From assembly GCA_902615975.1 (NCBI GenBank), contig CACMRC010000002.1, forward strand, positions 1-64,000: a stretch of 64,000 bases of DNA, read 5' to 3'. Numbering within the stretch: the first letter of the stretch is position 1; each line of letters begins with the position of its first letter. Source of the DNA: an uncultured Pelagibacteraceae bacterium (GTDB taxonomy: Bacteria; Pseudomonadota; Alphaproteobacteria; Pelagibacterales; Pelagibacteraceae). Shown here piece after piece: positions 27,087-35,670 of this stretch. The position numbers and the translations under genes are program-made. Below the pieces are notes generated by a model. It was not told the DNA's origin, did not search any database, and saw only the letters and a program-made list of their open reading frames with translations.

Positions 27087-28871
27087 TTGAATAAATACAG
27101 AACACACAAATGTAATGAATTAAGAAAAGAGGATGTAGATAAAAAAATTTCTCTTTCAGGCTGGATAAATAAAAAAAGAGACCATGGGAATTTATTATTT
27201 ATTGATTTGAGAGATAATTATGGAATTACCCAATGTATAATTGATAAAGATAATAAATATTTTTCTGATTTAGAAAAAATGCAATTAGAGACCGTAATTA
27301 AAGTTGAGGGAAAAGTAGTTAATAGATCTAAAGAAACAATTAATTCTGAAATAGGCACAGGTGAAATAGAGATTGTTATTGAGAAGCATGAAGTTTTAGG
27401 GACTTGTAAAGAACTACCTATGCCAATTTTTAGTGATCAAGAATATGCTGAAGAAATAAGATTGAAATATAGATTTTTAGATTTAAGAAGAAAAAAAATT
27501 CATGAAAATATTATTTTAAGATCTAAAGTTATTTCATACATCAGAAATGAAATGACTAAATTAGGTTTTCTAGAATTTCAAACACCAATTTTAACCTCAT
27601 CTAGTCCAGAGGGTGCTAGAGATTTTTTAGTGCCTAGTCGTTTAAATCCTGGAAAATTTTATGCATTACCTCAAGCTCCTCAACAATTTAAACAATTAAT
27701 AATGGTTTCAGGTTTTGACAGATATTTTCAAATTGCTCCTTGTTTTAGAGATGAAGATGCAAGAGCGGATAGAAGTCCTGGAGAATTTTATCAATTAGAT
27801 TTAGAAATGTCATTTGTTGAGCAGGAAGATGTATTTAATGTAGTTGAGAAATTAATGGTTAATACATTTAAAAATTTTTCAACTAAAAAACTGATGTTTG
27901 ATAAATTTCCAAAGATTTCATACAAGGAAGCAATGCTTAAATATGGTACTGATAAACCAGATTTAAGAAACCCACTTATAGTAAATGATATAACTGAAAT
28001 TTTTACAAGAGAAGATGTTTCATTTGATATTTTTAAAAAATTAGTCAAATCTGGATCTAAAGTAAGATGTATTATTACAAAAAATACGAAAGATAAGCCA
28101 AGAAGTTTTTTTGATAATATTGATAAATGGGCCAAAGAAGAAGGCGCTTCTGGTTTAGCTTATTTTACTTTTGAAAAAGATAAGGATATTTCAGCAAAAG
28201 GTCCTATAGGAAAATTCTTTTCTAAAGATGCGTTGGCTGAAATCATGAAAAAAACAAACTGCGAAATAGGGGATAGTATCTTCATGGCTTGTGGAAAACA
28301 AGACGAGTTAGAAAAAATTACTGCACTAGCAAGAGATAAAATTGCAAAAGATCTTGATTTAATTGATGCAAATATTTTTGCATTTTGCTGGATTGTAGAT
28401 TATCCAATGTTTGAAAAAGATGAATCAACAAACAAGATTGAATTTAGTCACAATCCATTTTCAATGCCTCAAGGTGACTTAAGTGAAAAAGATTTTGAAA
28501 ACCCATTAAATATACTTGCTTATCAATATGACATAGTTTGTAATGGCATAGAATTATCTTCAGGAGCAATTAGAAATCATAAACCAGAACTTATGTATAA
28601 ACTTTTCTCGATTGCAGGATACGATAAAAATCAAGTAGATGAAAAATTTAGTGGTATGATTAATGCACTTAGTTATGGAGCACCACCCCACGGAGGCATA
28701 GCACCTGGTATTGATAGAATTGTAATGTTGCTAGCTAATGAGAAAAATATTAGAGAAGTTACTATGTTTCCAATGAACCAAAACGCACAAGATTTGATGA
28801 TGAATGCACCTTCTGAAGTAAATCCGGATCAATTGAAAGAATTAAATTTAACTTTAAAAACTAAAAAATAA
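27087..28871 (+). CDS. aspS: Aspartyl-tRNA synthetase
   Basis: A 594-residue class II synthetase with a TTG start directly after the upstream stop codon. It has the N-terminal OB-fold (SLSGWINKKRDHGNLLFIDLRD), motif 2 FRDEDARADRSPGEFYQLDLEMSF, the bacterial insertion domain, and motif 3 GIAPGIDRIVMLL. Length is typical for the bacterial type. There may be Asp/Asn dual specificity in such organisms, but that cannot be read here. It ends one base from the convergent NrdJ-like gene. Confidence 0.97.
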   Translation: MNKYRTHKCNELRKEDVDKKISLSGWINKKRDHGNLLFIDLRDNYGITQCIIDKDNKYFSDLEKMQLETVIKVEGKVVNRSKETINSEIGTGEIEIVIEKHEVLGTCKELPMPIFSDQEYAEEIRLKYRFLDLRRKKIHENIILRSKVISYIRNEMTKLGFLEFQTPILTSSSPEGARDFLVPSRLNPGKFYALPQAPQQFKQLIMVSGFDRYFQIAPCFRDEDARADRSPGEFYQLDLEMSFVEQEDVFNVVEKLMVNTFKNFSTKKLMFDKFPKISYKEAMLKYGTDKPDLRNPLIVNDITEIFTREDVSFDIFKKLVKSGSKVRCIITKNTKDKPRSFFDNIDKWAKEEGASGLAYFTFEKDKDISAKGPIGKFFSKDALAEIMKKTNCEIGDSIFMACGKQDELEKITALARDKIAKDLDLIDANIFAFCWIVDYPMFEKDESTNKIEFSHNPFSMPQGDLSEKDFENPLNILAYQYDIVCNGIELSSGAIRNHKPELMYKLFSIAGYDKNQVDEKFSGMINALSYGAPPHGGIAPGIDRIVMLLANEKNIREVTMFPMNQNAQDLMMNAPSEVNPDQLKELNLTLKTKK

Positions 28872-28872
28872 C

Positions 28873-29697
28873 TTATTTTTTACCTTTTAAACTTATTTTT
28901 ACATCTGAAAGATCAACAAGATTTTTTTTATAATTATTTCTAACGAAACCTTTACTGGTAATATCTTTTACAATTTTCAATAATTGATTTTGATCCTCAG
29001 AGCTTTGATCTTCAGTATTGACTACATCATTTCCTCCAATAGCTGGAGTATGCGCCAGATCTTCTCTATTTTGATATGAAATAGCTAATTCCCTGAAAAT
29101 ATAATCTAAAATTGATGTAGCGCTTAAAATTCTATCATTACCATGAACTTTGCCAGATGGTTCAAATTTTGTGCCTACGAATGCACTTATAAACTCATCT
29201 AATGGAACACCATATTGAAGCCCTAGAGAAACAGCAATTGCAAAATTATTCATTAAAGCTTTAACAAGCTCACCTTCTTTACTGGTATCAATAAATATTT
29301 CTCCAATTTTTCCATCTTCATATTCTCCGGTATGCAGGTAAACTTTGTGGTCACCAATAGTAGCCTTTTGAATATATCCTTTTCTTCTGTCAGGCATGCT
29401 AAATCTTTTACCTGACTTCTCGTTAGCTGTGTTTATATTTGTTATTACACTTTCTTTATTTATTGGATTTTTTTTATCTGTTTCAGTAACTACTTCTACT
29501 TTGTTATTTTCAAGGACTTTATTGTTTTTAGGATCTAGACTTTTTGTTTTTCTGTTGTCAAGTTTTACGTCTAAAACCTCAAATTTACCATCATCTCTTT
29601 TTTCTAAATTTTTTAACTCTGCCTCGTTAATATCATCTAAATAATGATTTACTTTAAAAGTACAGGTATAATAAGTTTCAACTAAATACTTTGCCAT
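28873..29697 (-). CDS. Stand-alone protein like the C-terminal region of class II (B12) ribonucleotide reductase
   Basis: A 274-residue protein. Residues about 102-216 closely resemble the C-terminal region of adenosylcobalamin-dependent ribonucleotide reductase NrdJ (also the separate NrdJb of Pseudomonas): [64 protein letters not shown] and [11 protein letters not shown]. The N-terminal hundred residues are unlike it and Lys/Asp-rich. The only cysteine is Cys12, so the tail thiols used to re-reduce a reductase are missing. No nrdJ catalytic gene is in the window. Function is unknown; probably a regulatory or binding module. Confidence 0.75.
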   Translation of the reverse strand: MAKYLVETYYTCTFKVNHYLDDINEAELKNLEKRDDGKFEVLDVKLDNRKTKSLDPKNNKVLENNKVEVVTETDKKNPINKESVITNINTANEKSGKRFSMPDRRKGYIQKATIGDHKVYLHTGEYEDGKIGEIFIDTSKEGELVKALMNNFAIAVSLGLQYGVPLDEFISAFVGTKFEPSGKVHGNDRILSATSILDYIFRELAISYQNREDLAHTPAIGGNDVVNTEDQSSEDQNQLLKIVKDITSKGFVRNNYKKNLVDLSDVKISLKGKK

Positions 29698-29721
29698 TTG
29701 ACCTCGATTTAAATTTTTAAT

Positions 29722-29749
29722 TTGAATAATGAATCAATTAATTTATATA
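29722..29749 (+). promoter_or_regulatory. Possible promoter of the NDUFA12 gene
   Basis: In the 115-base divergent gap, TTGAAT (29722-29727) lies 16 bases before TATATA (29744-29749). The leader would be about 60 bases. The surrounding sequence is nearly all A/T, so a chance match is possible. Confidence 0.3.
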
Positions 29750-29812
29750 CATATTCATATTTTAGTCTAATTTAAATTTTACAATTTTTAATTGAAAAAA
29801 TAAAAAAATATT

Positions 29813-30172
29813 ATGTTGACACTCTTAAGAAAAATTTTCACTTGGTGGAATCAAGATACTTTTGGAACAAGACTAAAAACTATTTTTTTTGGAAAATTAG
29901 TTGGTACTGATGAGCTAGGTAATAAATACTATGAGAGTAAAAACGGAAAAAGATGGGTTATCTATTCAAACACAATTGACGCATCAAAAATTCCTGTTGA
30001 ATGGTATTCTTGGATACATTTTACACCAAATAAAATTGAGAAAAAACATACCTTAGAAAAATATGAATGGCAAAAACCACACCAAGAAAATTTAACTGGG
30101 ACTGACTCAGCATATTATCCAAATAAAAATAAAGATGGTATTAAAAAGAAATACTCAAGTTGGAAAGAATAA
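29813..30172 (+). CDS. NADH:ubiquinone oxidoreductase accessory subunit, NDUFA12 family
   Basis: A 119-residue protein of the NDUFA12/B17.2 family, a supernumerary complex I subunit found in alphaproteobacteria and mitochondria. It has TWWNQDTFGTRLKT near the start, GNKYYESKNGKRWVIYSN, and VEWYSWIHFTPN followed by a proline- and tryptophan-rich tail (YEWQKPHQENLTGTDSAYYP). This supports an alphaproteobacterial origin. The next gene starts 38 bases inside its 3' end. Confidence 0.93.
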   Translation: MLTLLRKIFTWWNQDTFGTRLKTIFFGKLVGTDELGNKYYESKNGKRWVIYSNTIDASKIPVEWYSWIHFTPNKIEKKHTLEKYEWQKPHQENLTGTDSAYYPNKNKDGIKKKYSSWKE

Positions 30173-30542
30173 TTTTAAATTAATCTATTTAGTTTTTTTA
30201 TTTTATTTTTGTTTAGTTCTAAACTCAAATGCAAAAAGTAATTTAGAGGGAGCTTTTACTGACATAAAAATTTTGGATAAAATAAGCTCTAAAAATACTT
30301 TACTTAAAATTAAAAATGGAGAATTAATAAAGTTCAAAGATTTATCAATTAAAAGCCTGAAATGTAAAAATTCAGAATTTGATGATAATCCAGAAATAAC
30401 TGCTTACATACAAGTTAGAGATTTGACTAATAAAAATAATGATGAAGTTTTTGTTTTTAATGGTTGGATGTTTTCATCAAGTCCATCGATCACACCTTTT
30501 GATCATCCTGTTTACGATGTTTGGCTTGTGAGATGCTATTAA
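30135..30542 (+). CDS. DUF2155 family secreted protein
   Basis: A 135-residue protein with an N-terminal signal-like hydrophobic segment (about residues 14-32), then a small domain ending VFNGWMFSSSPSITPFDHPVYDVWLVRC, which is the hallmark end of DUF2155 proteins. This family regularly accompanies the NDUFA12 gene in alphaproteobacteria; its function is unknown and its location probably periplasmic. Two cysteines could form a disulfide. The start used overlaps NDUFA12 by 38 bases; I see no better one. Confidence 0.82.
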   Translation: MVLKRNTQVGKNNFKLIYLVFLFYFCLVLNSNAKSNLEGAFTDIKILDKISSKNTLLKIKNGELIKFKDLSIKSLKCKNSEFDDNPEITAYIQVRDLTNKNNDEVFVFNGWMFSSSPSITPFDHPVYDVWLVRCY

Positions 30543-31876
30543 ACAATTGAATCTTTATCTAGCCAACTAACATTGAAATCTGAATTGATAAATTTTTTAT
30601 GATTAAGTAACTTTTTATGTAGAGGAATTGTTGTAGTTATTCCTTCAATTACAAATTCATCCAAAGATCTATTCATTCTTTGAATTGCTTCTGTTCTGTT
30701 TCTTCCATGACAAATTAACTTACAAACCATACTGTCGTAATAGGGTGTTACCTTATATCCTTGAAATATTGCGCCATCTACTCTTGTTCTAAAACCAGAT
30801 GGTTGATGACACATGGTAATAATTCCAGGCGAAGGCTGAAAATTTTTACTAGCATCCTCAGCATTTATTCTACATTCAATTGCATGTCCTCTAGGATTTA
30901 TATCACTTTGTTTCAAAGCTGTTTCTCCTGAAAAAGCAATCCAAATTTGTTCTTTGATTATATCGATCCCTGTAACCATTTCTGTTACTGGATGTTCAAC
31001 TTGGACTCTTGTATTCATTTCAAGGAAATAAAATTTCCCATCCTCATATATAAATTCAACAGTTCCAGCTCCCATATAACCTATTTTAGCTACCATTTTT
31101 ATTGTTCTTTCAAATAAATCTTTTCTTATTTCATCATTTAAAACTGGACTTGGTGTTTCCTCTATTAATTTTTGATGTCTTCTTTGAACTGAACAATCTC
31201 TTTCATGAAGGTGAACAACTCTATTTTTTCCAGCTAATATTTGAACCTCAATATGTCTTGGATTTTGAAAAAATTTTTCAATATAGACTTCATCATTACC
31301 AAAGTATTTTTGTGCTTCAGATTTTGCTGTTGAAAACAAAGATTCAAATTCTTCTTCTTTATAAACTATTTTCATACCTTTGCCTCCACCTCCACCTGAG
31401 GCTTTAATTAAAACAGGAAAACCAATTTTTTTACAAAGTTCTTTTGCTTCAGAAATATTTTTTACACCTCCTTCAGATCCTTCAATAACGGGCAATCCAT
31501 TTTCTTTAGCTATTCTTTTTGCTTGGATTTTATCACCCATCATTTCAATATGTTTCGATGAGGCTCCAATAAAATTAATTTTATTTTCTTCTAAAATTCT
31601 TGCAAAATTTGCATTTTCAGAAAGAAAACCATAGCCAGGATGAACTGCATCAGAATTTGTAAGTTCTATTGCTGACATTAATGCTGGAATATTTAAGTAA
31701 CTATTTGCTGGTTGATGTGAACCAATACACACACTTTCGTCAGCCATTCTTACATGCATACTTTCTCTATCTACATCAGAATGAACAGCGACAGTAGGAA
31801 TTCCCCATTCTTTACAAGCTCTAATAATTCTAACTGCAATTTCCCCACGGTTTGCAATTAAAATTTTTTTAAACAT
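30539..31876 (-). CDS. accC: Acetyl-CoA carboxylase, biotin carboxylase subunit
   Basis: A 445-residue ATP-grasp enzyme that carboxylates biotin on AccB. It has ILIANRGEIAVRIIRACKE at the start, the Gly-rich ATP loop KASGGGGGKGMKIV, EVQILAG, RDCSVQRRHQKLIEETPSP, FLEMNTRVQVEHPVTE with catalytic residues, and GHAIECRINAED. It lies 3 bases after accB on the same strand. Its stop codon shares TTAA with the convergent DUF2155 gene. Confidence 0.98.
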   Translation of the reverse strand: MFKKILIANRGEIAVRIIRACKEWGIPTVAVHSDVDRESMHVRMADESVCIGSHQPANSYLNIPALMSAIELTNSDAVHPGYGFLSENANFARILEENKINFIGASSKHIEMMGDKIQAKRIAKENGLPVIEGSEGGVKNISEAKELCKKIGFPVLIKASGGGGGKGMKIVYKEEEFESLFSTAKSEAQKYFGNDEVYIEKFFQNPRHIEVQILAGKNRVVHLHERDCSVQRRHQKLIEETPSPVLNDEIRKDLFERTIKMVAKIGYMGAGTVEFIYEDGKFYFLEMNTRVQVEHPVTEMVTGIDIIKEQIWIAFSGETALKQSDINPRGHAIECRINAEDASKNFQPSPGIITMCHQPSGFRTRVDGAIFQGYKVTPYYDSMVCKLICHGRNRTEAIQRMNRSLDEFVIEGITTTIPLHKKLLNHKKFINSDFNVSWLDKDSIV

Positions 31877-31879
31877 TAT

Positions 31880-32314
31880 TTATTCTAGGATAATAATAGT
31901 TTGACCAAATTCTACAGGTTGGCCATCTTTAACACAAATTTCTTTTACTACACCATCTGCTGTTGAAGGAACATGATTCATTGTTTTCATTGCTTCAACA
32001 ATCATTATTGTATCACCTTTTTTAATTTTTTTACCAATCTCAACAAATTTTTTAGCACCTGGTTCTGGAGCATGATAGGCAGTTCCAATTATAGGTGAAG
32101 TAATTTCAGTTCCTGATTTAATATTTTGAGTTTGAGTAGGTACTGAACTTGATGTAGGTGATGAGGACGAAATAACTTGAGGTTGATTACTTATTGAAAC
32201 ATTATTTTTTGATACTTTAATTTTTGTATCCTTTTCAGTTATTTCTATTTCAGTAAGATTAAATTCTTTTAAATAATCACTTAATTCTTTAATTATTTTT
32301 TTATCTATTTTCAT
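31880..32314 (-). CDS. accB: Biotin carboxyl carrier protein of acetyl-CoA carboxylase
   Basis: A 144-residue carrier that shuttles carboxybiotin between AccC and AccAD. The N-terminal helix is followed by a Ser/Pro/Gln linker (residues about 40-65). The C-terminal biotinyl domain has VEAMKTMNHVPS, in which the Lys is biotinylated, and ends GQTIIILE. It overlaps the end of aroQ by 14 bases, forming the common aroQ-accB-accC operon. Confidence 0.97.
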   Translation of the reverse strand: MKIDKKIIKELSDYLKEFNLTEIEITEKDTKIKVSKNNVSISNQPQVISSSSPTSSSVPTQTQNIKSGTEITSPIIGTAYHAPEPGAKKFVEIGKKIKKGDTIMIVEAMKTMNHVPSTADGVVKEICVKDGQPVEFGQTIIILE

Positions 32315-32750
32315 TATGCAAAGTCTTTTGTAATGAAATTATGGCCAAAATATATCCTTCATCACCTAATCCAAAAATTCCTCCAGTTACTACATCACTT
32401 ATAAGTGATTTATGTCTAAATTCTTCTCTTTTATAAATATTAGATAAATGCAGCTCGATTATTGGTTTTTTAAATAAATCTAGAGCATCTCTTATGGCTA
32501 CCGAGGTATGAGTAAATGCTGCAGCATTTATAATCATGCCATCAAATTTTTTCCTAGCATCTTGAATAATATTAACAAGCTCTCCTTCAACATTAGATTG
32601 AGCAAATTCAACATCAAGACCAATTTCTTTTGCTTTTTTTGAACAATTCTCTCTAAGTTGGTCATACGTAGTTGATCCATATTGTGATTGTTCTCTTTCT
32701 CCTAATAGATTAAGATTTGGACCGTTAATAATAATTATTTTATTATTCAT
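32301..32750 (-). CDS. aroQ: 3-dehydroquinate dehydratase, type II
   Basis: A 149-residue dodecameric enzyme of the shikimate pathway. Motifs are INGPNLNLLGEREQSQYG with the catalytic Tyr/Arg loop, FAQSNVEGELVN, IINAAAFTHTSVAIRDAL, and IELHLSNIYKREEFRHKS. The start is 16 bases from the divergent thiS start. It leads aroQ-accB-accC. Confidence 0.97.
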   Translation of the reverse strand: MNNKIIIINGPNLNLLGEREQSQYGSTTYDQLRENCSKKAKEIGLDVEFAQSNVEGELVNIIQDARKKFDGMIINAAAFTHTSVAIRDALDLFKKPIIELHLSNIYKREEFRHKSLISDVVTGGIFGLGDEGYILAIISLQKTLHNENR

Positions 32751-32766
32751 TCAGCTCTTATATACG

Positions 32767-32985
32767 ATGAAAAAAATAAAAAAAATAAAAATCAAAATAA
32801 ATGGTAAAATCAAATCTATAATTCAAGATTCTAATCTCTCTATGGTGTTAAAAAATCTAAAAATACCATTAAATAAAGTAGCAATTGAGCTTAATGAAGA
32901 AATAATAGATAAAAAAAAAATTGATAGAATAAAATTAAATAAAAATGATAAAATTGAAATAGTTCATTTTATCGGAGGTGGTTAA
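32767..32985 (+). CDS. thiS: Thiamine sulfur carrier protein ThiS
   Basis: A 72-residue ubiquitin-like protein ending IVHFIGGG. The C-terminal Gly-Gly is adenylated and then thiocarboxylated to give sulfur for the thiazole ring. The N-terminus is very Lys/Ile-rich. It starts 16 bases from the divergent aroQ gene, leaving no space for a TPP riboswitch. The codons for the Gly tail also form the ribosome-binding site of thiG. Confidence 0.92.
   Translation: MKKIKKIKIKINGKIKSIIQDSNLSMVLKNLKIPLNKVAIELNEEIIDKKKIDRIKLNKNDKIEIVHFIGGG
32974..32979 (+). promoter_or_regulatory. Shine-Dalgarno site of thiG encoded inside the thiS Gly tail
   Basis: GGAGGT (32974-32979) lies 7 bases before the TTG at 32987. 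It decides the start: an upstream in-frame GTG at 32978 falls inside the ribosome-binding site itself, so TTG 32987 is the more likely initiation codon. Confidence 0.6.
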
Positions 32986-32986
32986 T

Positions 32987-33760
32987 TTGAAAAAAGATAG
33001 TCTGATTATTGCAAAAAAAAAATTTAATTCCAGATTAATTGTTGGAACAGGAAAATATAAAAGTATGTCAGAGTGTGCAAAAGCAATTAAACTTTCTGGA
33101 GCAGAAATCGTAACAGTTGCAGTAAGAAGGGTTAATATTTCAGATAAAAATAAGCCTTTGCTTATGGATTATATTAATCCAAAAAAAATTACATATTTAC
33201 CCAATACTGCTGGATGTTTTAATTCAAAAGAAGCTTTAAGAACTTTGAGATTAGCTAGAGAAATAGGTGGTTGGAAGTTAGTTAAATTGGAAGTTTTAGG
33301 AGATAAAAAGAATTTATTTCCAGACATGATTGAAACTTTAAAATCTACGGAAGATCTTGCTAAAGAAGGTTTTAAAGTTATGGTTTATTGTAATGATGAT
33401 CCTTTAATGGCTAAGCGTTTAGAGAATTCAGGTGCTGAAGCTATTATGCCTCTAGCTGCACCAATTGGATCAGGATTAGGCATACAAAACAAAATTAATA
33501 TTCAAATAATTAGAAAACAAACCAAACTTCCATTAATTATTGATGCTGGTCTAGGTCAAGCTTCAGACGCTACAATTGCAATGGAATTAGGATGTGACGG
33601 AGTACTTGTTAACACCGCTATAGCAAAAGCAAAAAAACCGTTTGAAATGGCTTTAGCTTTTAAAAATGCAGTTATTGCAGGAAGACAATCTTATAAATCT
33701 GGAAGAATAGATAAAATTTTAATGGGTAATCCATCCTCACCCTCAAAAGGTATCATTTAG
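32987..33760 (+). CDS. thiG: Thiazole synthase
   Basis: A 257-residue TIM-barrel enzyme that condenses deoxyxylulose phosphate, ThiS thiocarboxylate and dehydroglycine (or iminoacetate) to thiazole phosphate. It has RLIVGTGKYKS, a lysine for Schiff base in LVKLEVLGD, NDDPLMAKRLENSGAEAIMPLAAPIGSGLGI and IDAGLGQASDA. The TTG start is chosen from the ribosome-binding site; the upstream GTG would add three residues. It is paired with thiS; thiC and other thi genes are not in the window. The last 8 bases overlap rne. Confidence 0.95.
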   Translation: MKKDSLIIAKKKFNSRLIVGTGKYKSMSECAKAIKLSGAEIVTVAVRRVNISDKNKPLLMDYINPKKITYLPNTAGCFNSKEALRTLRLAREIGGWKLVKLEVLGDKKNLFPDMIETLKSTEDLAKEGFKVMVYCNDDPLMAKRLENSGAEAIMPLAAPIGSGLGIQNKINIQIIRKQTKLPLIIDAGLGQASDATIAMELGCDGVLVNTAIAKAKKPFEMALAFKNAVIAGRQSYKSGRIDKILMGNPSSPSKGII

Positions 33761-35570
33761 TCTTTTTATAATATCTTTTTTTATTATATTTTTTTTTATG
33801 AATTTTTTTACTTTCTTTTTTTTCTGAAAATTTATCCTCTTTATTTTGTATTTCTAAATTTTTTAATTTTTCGTAATATTCGATTAACTCAATCGTTTTT
33901 TTTGATTTATTTTTAATGTCTATAATGTACTCAGGTATAATTAAAGAATTGTCACTAATAATATCTATTTTCATTTTATTTTTTTTTTCAAAATAAGTTA
34001 AGTCATTAACAAAATTTTCTTTAAGGAAATCTGAAATTTTTTTACAAACTTTTAATTCGACAAATTTAGCTTTATTAATTACGGCTTTTAACTCAACAAT
34101 TTTTAAAAGTTTTTGAGCAAAAGACTCGTCTGTTAATGTAACTTTCCATTTAATTGCACTTTCTCTTAGTCTTTGTCTTGACATCTCCAAAAGACCAAAA
34201 TTACTTATTCTTCCAATTTGAATTCTCGCTCTATCTGACCTGCATTTTTCTTTAAGTTTTCTCTCTACTAACCTTCTATTTCCATAACCCAGCATATCAA
34301 TAAAATCTATAATGATTAAACCAGACAGATCTCTTATCTTTATTTGTCTTGCAATTTCTTCTGCAGCTTCGATATTTGTATCTAAAGCAGTGCTTTCAAC
34401 ATTCTTCCCTTTTATTGAGCTTCCAGAATTTATATCAATAGAAACTAAAGCCTCTGTTGGGTTAATAACCAAATATCCTCCTGACTTAAGTTTAATTTCA
34501 GAGTCAAATATTTGATTTAATTTTTGTTCAATATTTTCTTGAATAAAAAGTGGAATTTTTCCTCTATATTTTTTTACTTTTTTCACATTTGATGGCATCA
34601 TAGTTTTCATGAATGATTGAGCTTTTTTATAACCCTCGTTACCTTCTACAAATATATTTTGGGTATTTTCGTCAAACATATCTCTTAAAGTTCTTTTAAT
34701 TATTTCACTTTCTTGATGAATTAAAGAAGGAGCAATAGAGTTTATTGCATTTTCCTTTATTTGACTCCAAGAATTAATTAAAGTTTCTAAATCACTATTT
34801 ATTTCATTTTTTGTTTTATTGCTTCCCGCAGTTCTTACAATTAATCCCATCTCTTTAGGTATTTCAATTTCATTTAAAATTGTTCTTATTTTTTTTCTAT
34901 CAGCAGGATTAAATATTTTTCTTGATATACCTCCTCCTTTAGGAGTGTTAGGCATTAATACTATATATTTACCAGCAATAGAAATGAAAGTGCTTAAAGC
35001 TGCACCTTTTTGACCTCTCTCGTCTTTAATTACTTGTACAAGAATTACCTGGTTAGGTTTAATTACTTCCTGAATTTTATATCTTTTAAATTTAAATCTA
35101 TGCTCTTTCTTTTTTTCTTTTCCATCATCTAAATTTTCTTTTTCAGTAATATTTTCTTTATTATTTGAGTCTTCTTCTATTCGTTCATCTGATATCTTTT
35201 CTATAGGATCATCAATTTCTAGTTTTCCTTCAGCAATATTTTCCTCTTCTTTAGCCTGAACTTCTTTTGAAAGCTCTTCTCTAGCTTTTTCTTCCTCTTC
35301 TTTAATTCTTTCTAAATCAGCTTTTGGAATCTGATAATAGTCTGATTGTATGTCATTAAAGGATAAAAACCCATGCCTCTCTCTTCCAAAATCAACAAAA
35401 GCAGCCTGTAATGATGGTTCAATTCTACTTACTTTTCCTAAATAGATATTATTTTTAATTAAGTTATTTTTTAAACCTTCGTACTCGTAATCTTCAATAT
35501 TTTCGCCTGATTTAAGAACAACTCTAGTTTCGTTTGGATGCGAAGCATCAATATATAAATTTTTTTCCAT
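33753..35570 (-). CDS. rne: Ribonuclease E/G
   Basis: A 605-residue endoribonuclease for mRNA decay and rRNA processing. The S1 domain (about residues 35-205) is split by a Glu/Lys-rich insert (residues about 85-160), as in alphaproteobacterial RNase E. The catalytic aspartates are Asp379 (SIDINS) and Asp422 (IDFIDM), with RDLSGLIIIDF and GLLEMSRQRLRES intact. The Zn-link CPxCxG motif expected about 100 residues after Asp379 is absent; KWKVTLTDES is found there. The tail (about 570-605) is Lys-rich, and no long degradosome scaffold is present. Confidence 0.95.
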   Translation of the reverse strand: MEKNLYIDASHPNETRVVLKSGENIEDYEYEGLKNNLIKNNIYLGKVSRIEPSLQAAFVDFGRERHGFLSFNDIQSDYYQIPKADLERIKEEEEKAREELSKEVQAKEEENIAEGKLEIDDPIEKISDERIEEDSNNKENITEKENLDDGKEKKKEHRFKFKRYKIQEVIKPNQVILVQVIKDERGQKGAALSTFISIAGKYIVLMPNTPKGGGISRKIFNPADRKKIRTILNEIEIPKEMGLIVRTAGSNKTKNEINSDLETLINSWSQIKENAINSIAPSLIHQESEIIKRTLRDMFDENTQNIFVEGNEGYKKAQSFMKTMMPSNVKKVKKYRGKIPLFIQENIEQKLNQIFDSEIKLKSGGYLVINPTEALVSIDINSGSSIKGKNVESTALDTNIEAAEEIARQIKIRDLSGLIIIDFIDMLGYGNRRLVERKLKEKCRSDRARIQIGRISNFGLLEMSRQRLRESAIKWKVTLTDESFAQKLLKIVELKAVINKAKFVELKVCKKISDFLKENFVNDLTYFEKKNKMKIDIISDNSLIIPEYIIDIKNKSKKTIELIEYYEKLKNLEIQNKEDKFSEKKESKKIHKKKYNKKRYYKKTK

Positions 35571-35655
35571 AATTTTGTGAATGTTAATTTCATTAGTAAT
35601 TTAATTTTTAAAATTTTGTTTAATATTCTTGCCATATCTTTAACAAATTCCAAGA

Positions 35656-35661
35656 TATAAT
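35656..35661 (+). promoter_or_regulatory. -10 element in front of mrcA
   Basis: A perfect TATAAT at 35656-35661 would start transcription near 35668, only 3 bases before the mrcA ATG. No good -35 is found at 16-18 bases; TTGCCA lies 21 bases upstream. If used, the mRNA would be almost leaderless. Confidence 0.4.
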
Positions 35662-35670
35662 GAAATTAAA

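Noticed and set aside
32751-32766. Possible TPP riboswitch before thiS
   Set aside because: Only 16 bases separate thiS from aroQ; no conserved riboswitch elements could fit unless inside aroQ, and none were recognised there.
35471-35653. 60-residue open frame over the rne start
   Set aside because: Overlaps the conserved N-terminus of RNase E in another frame and has no independent support.
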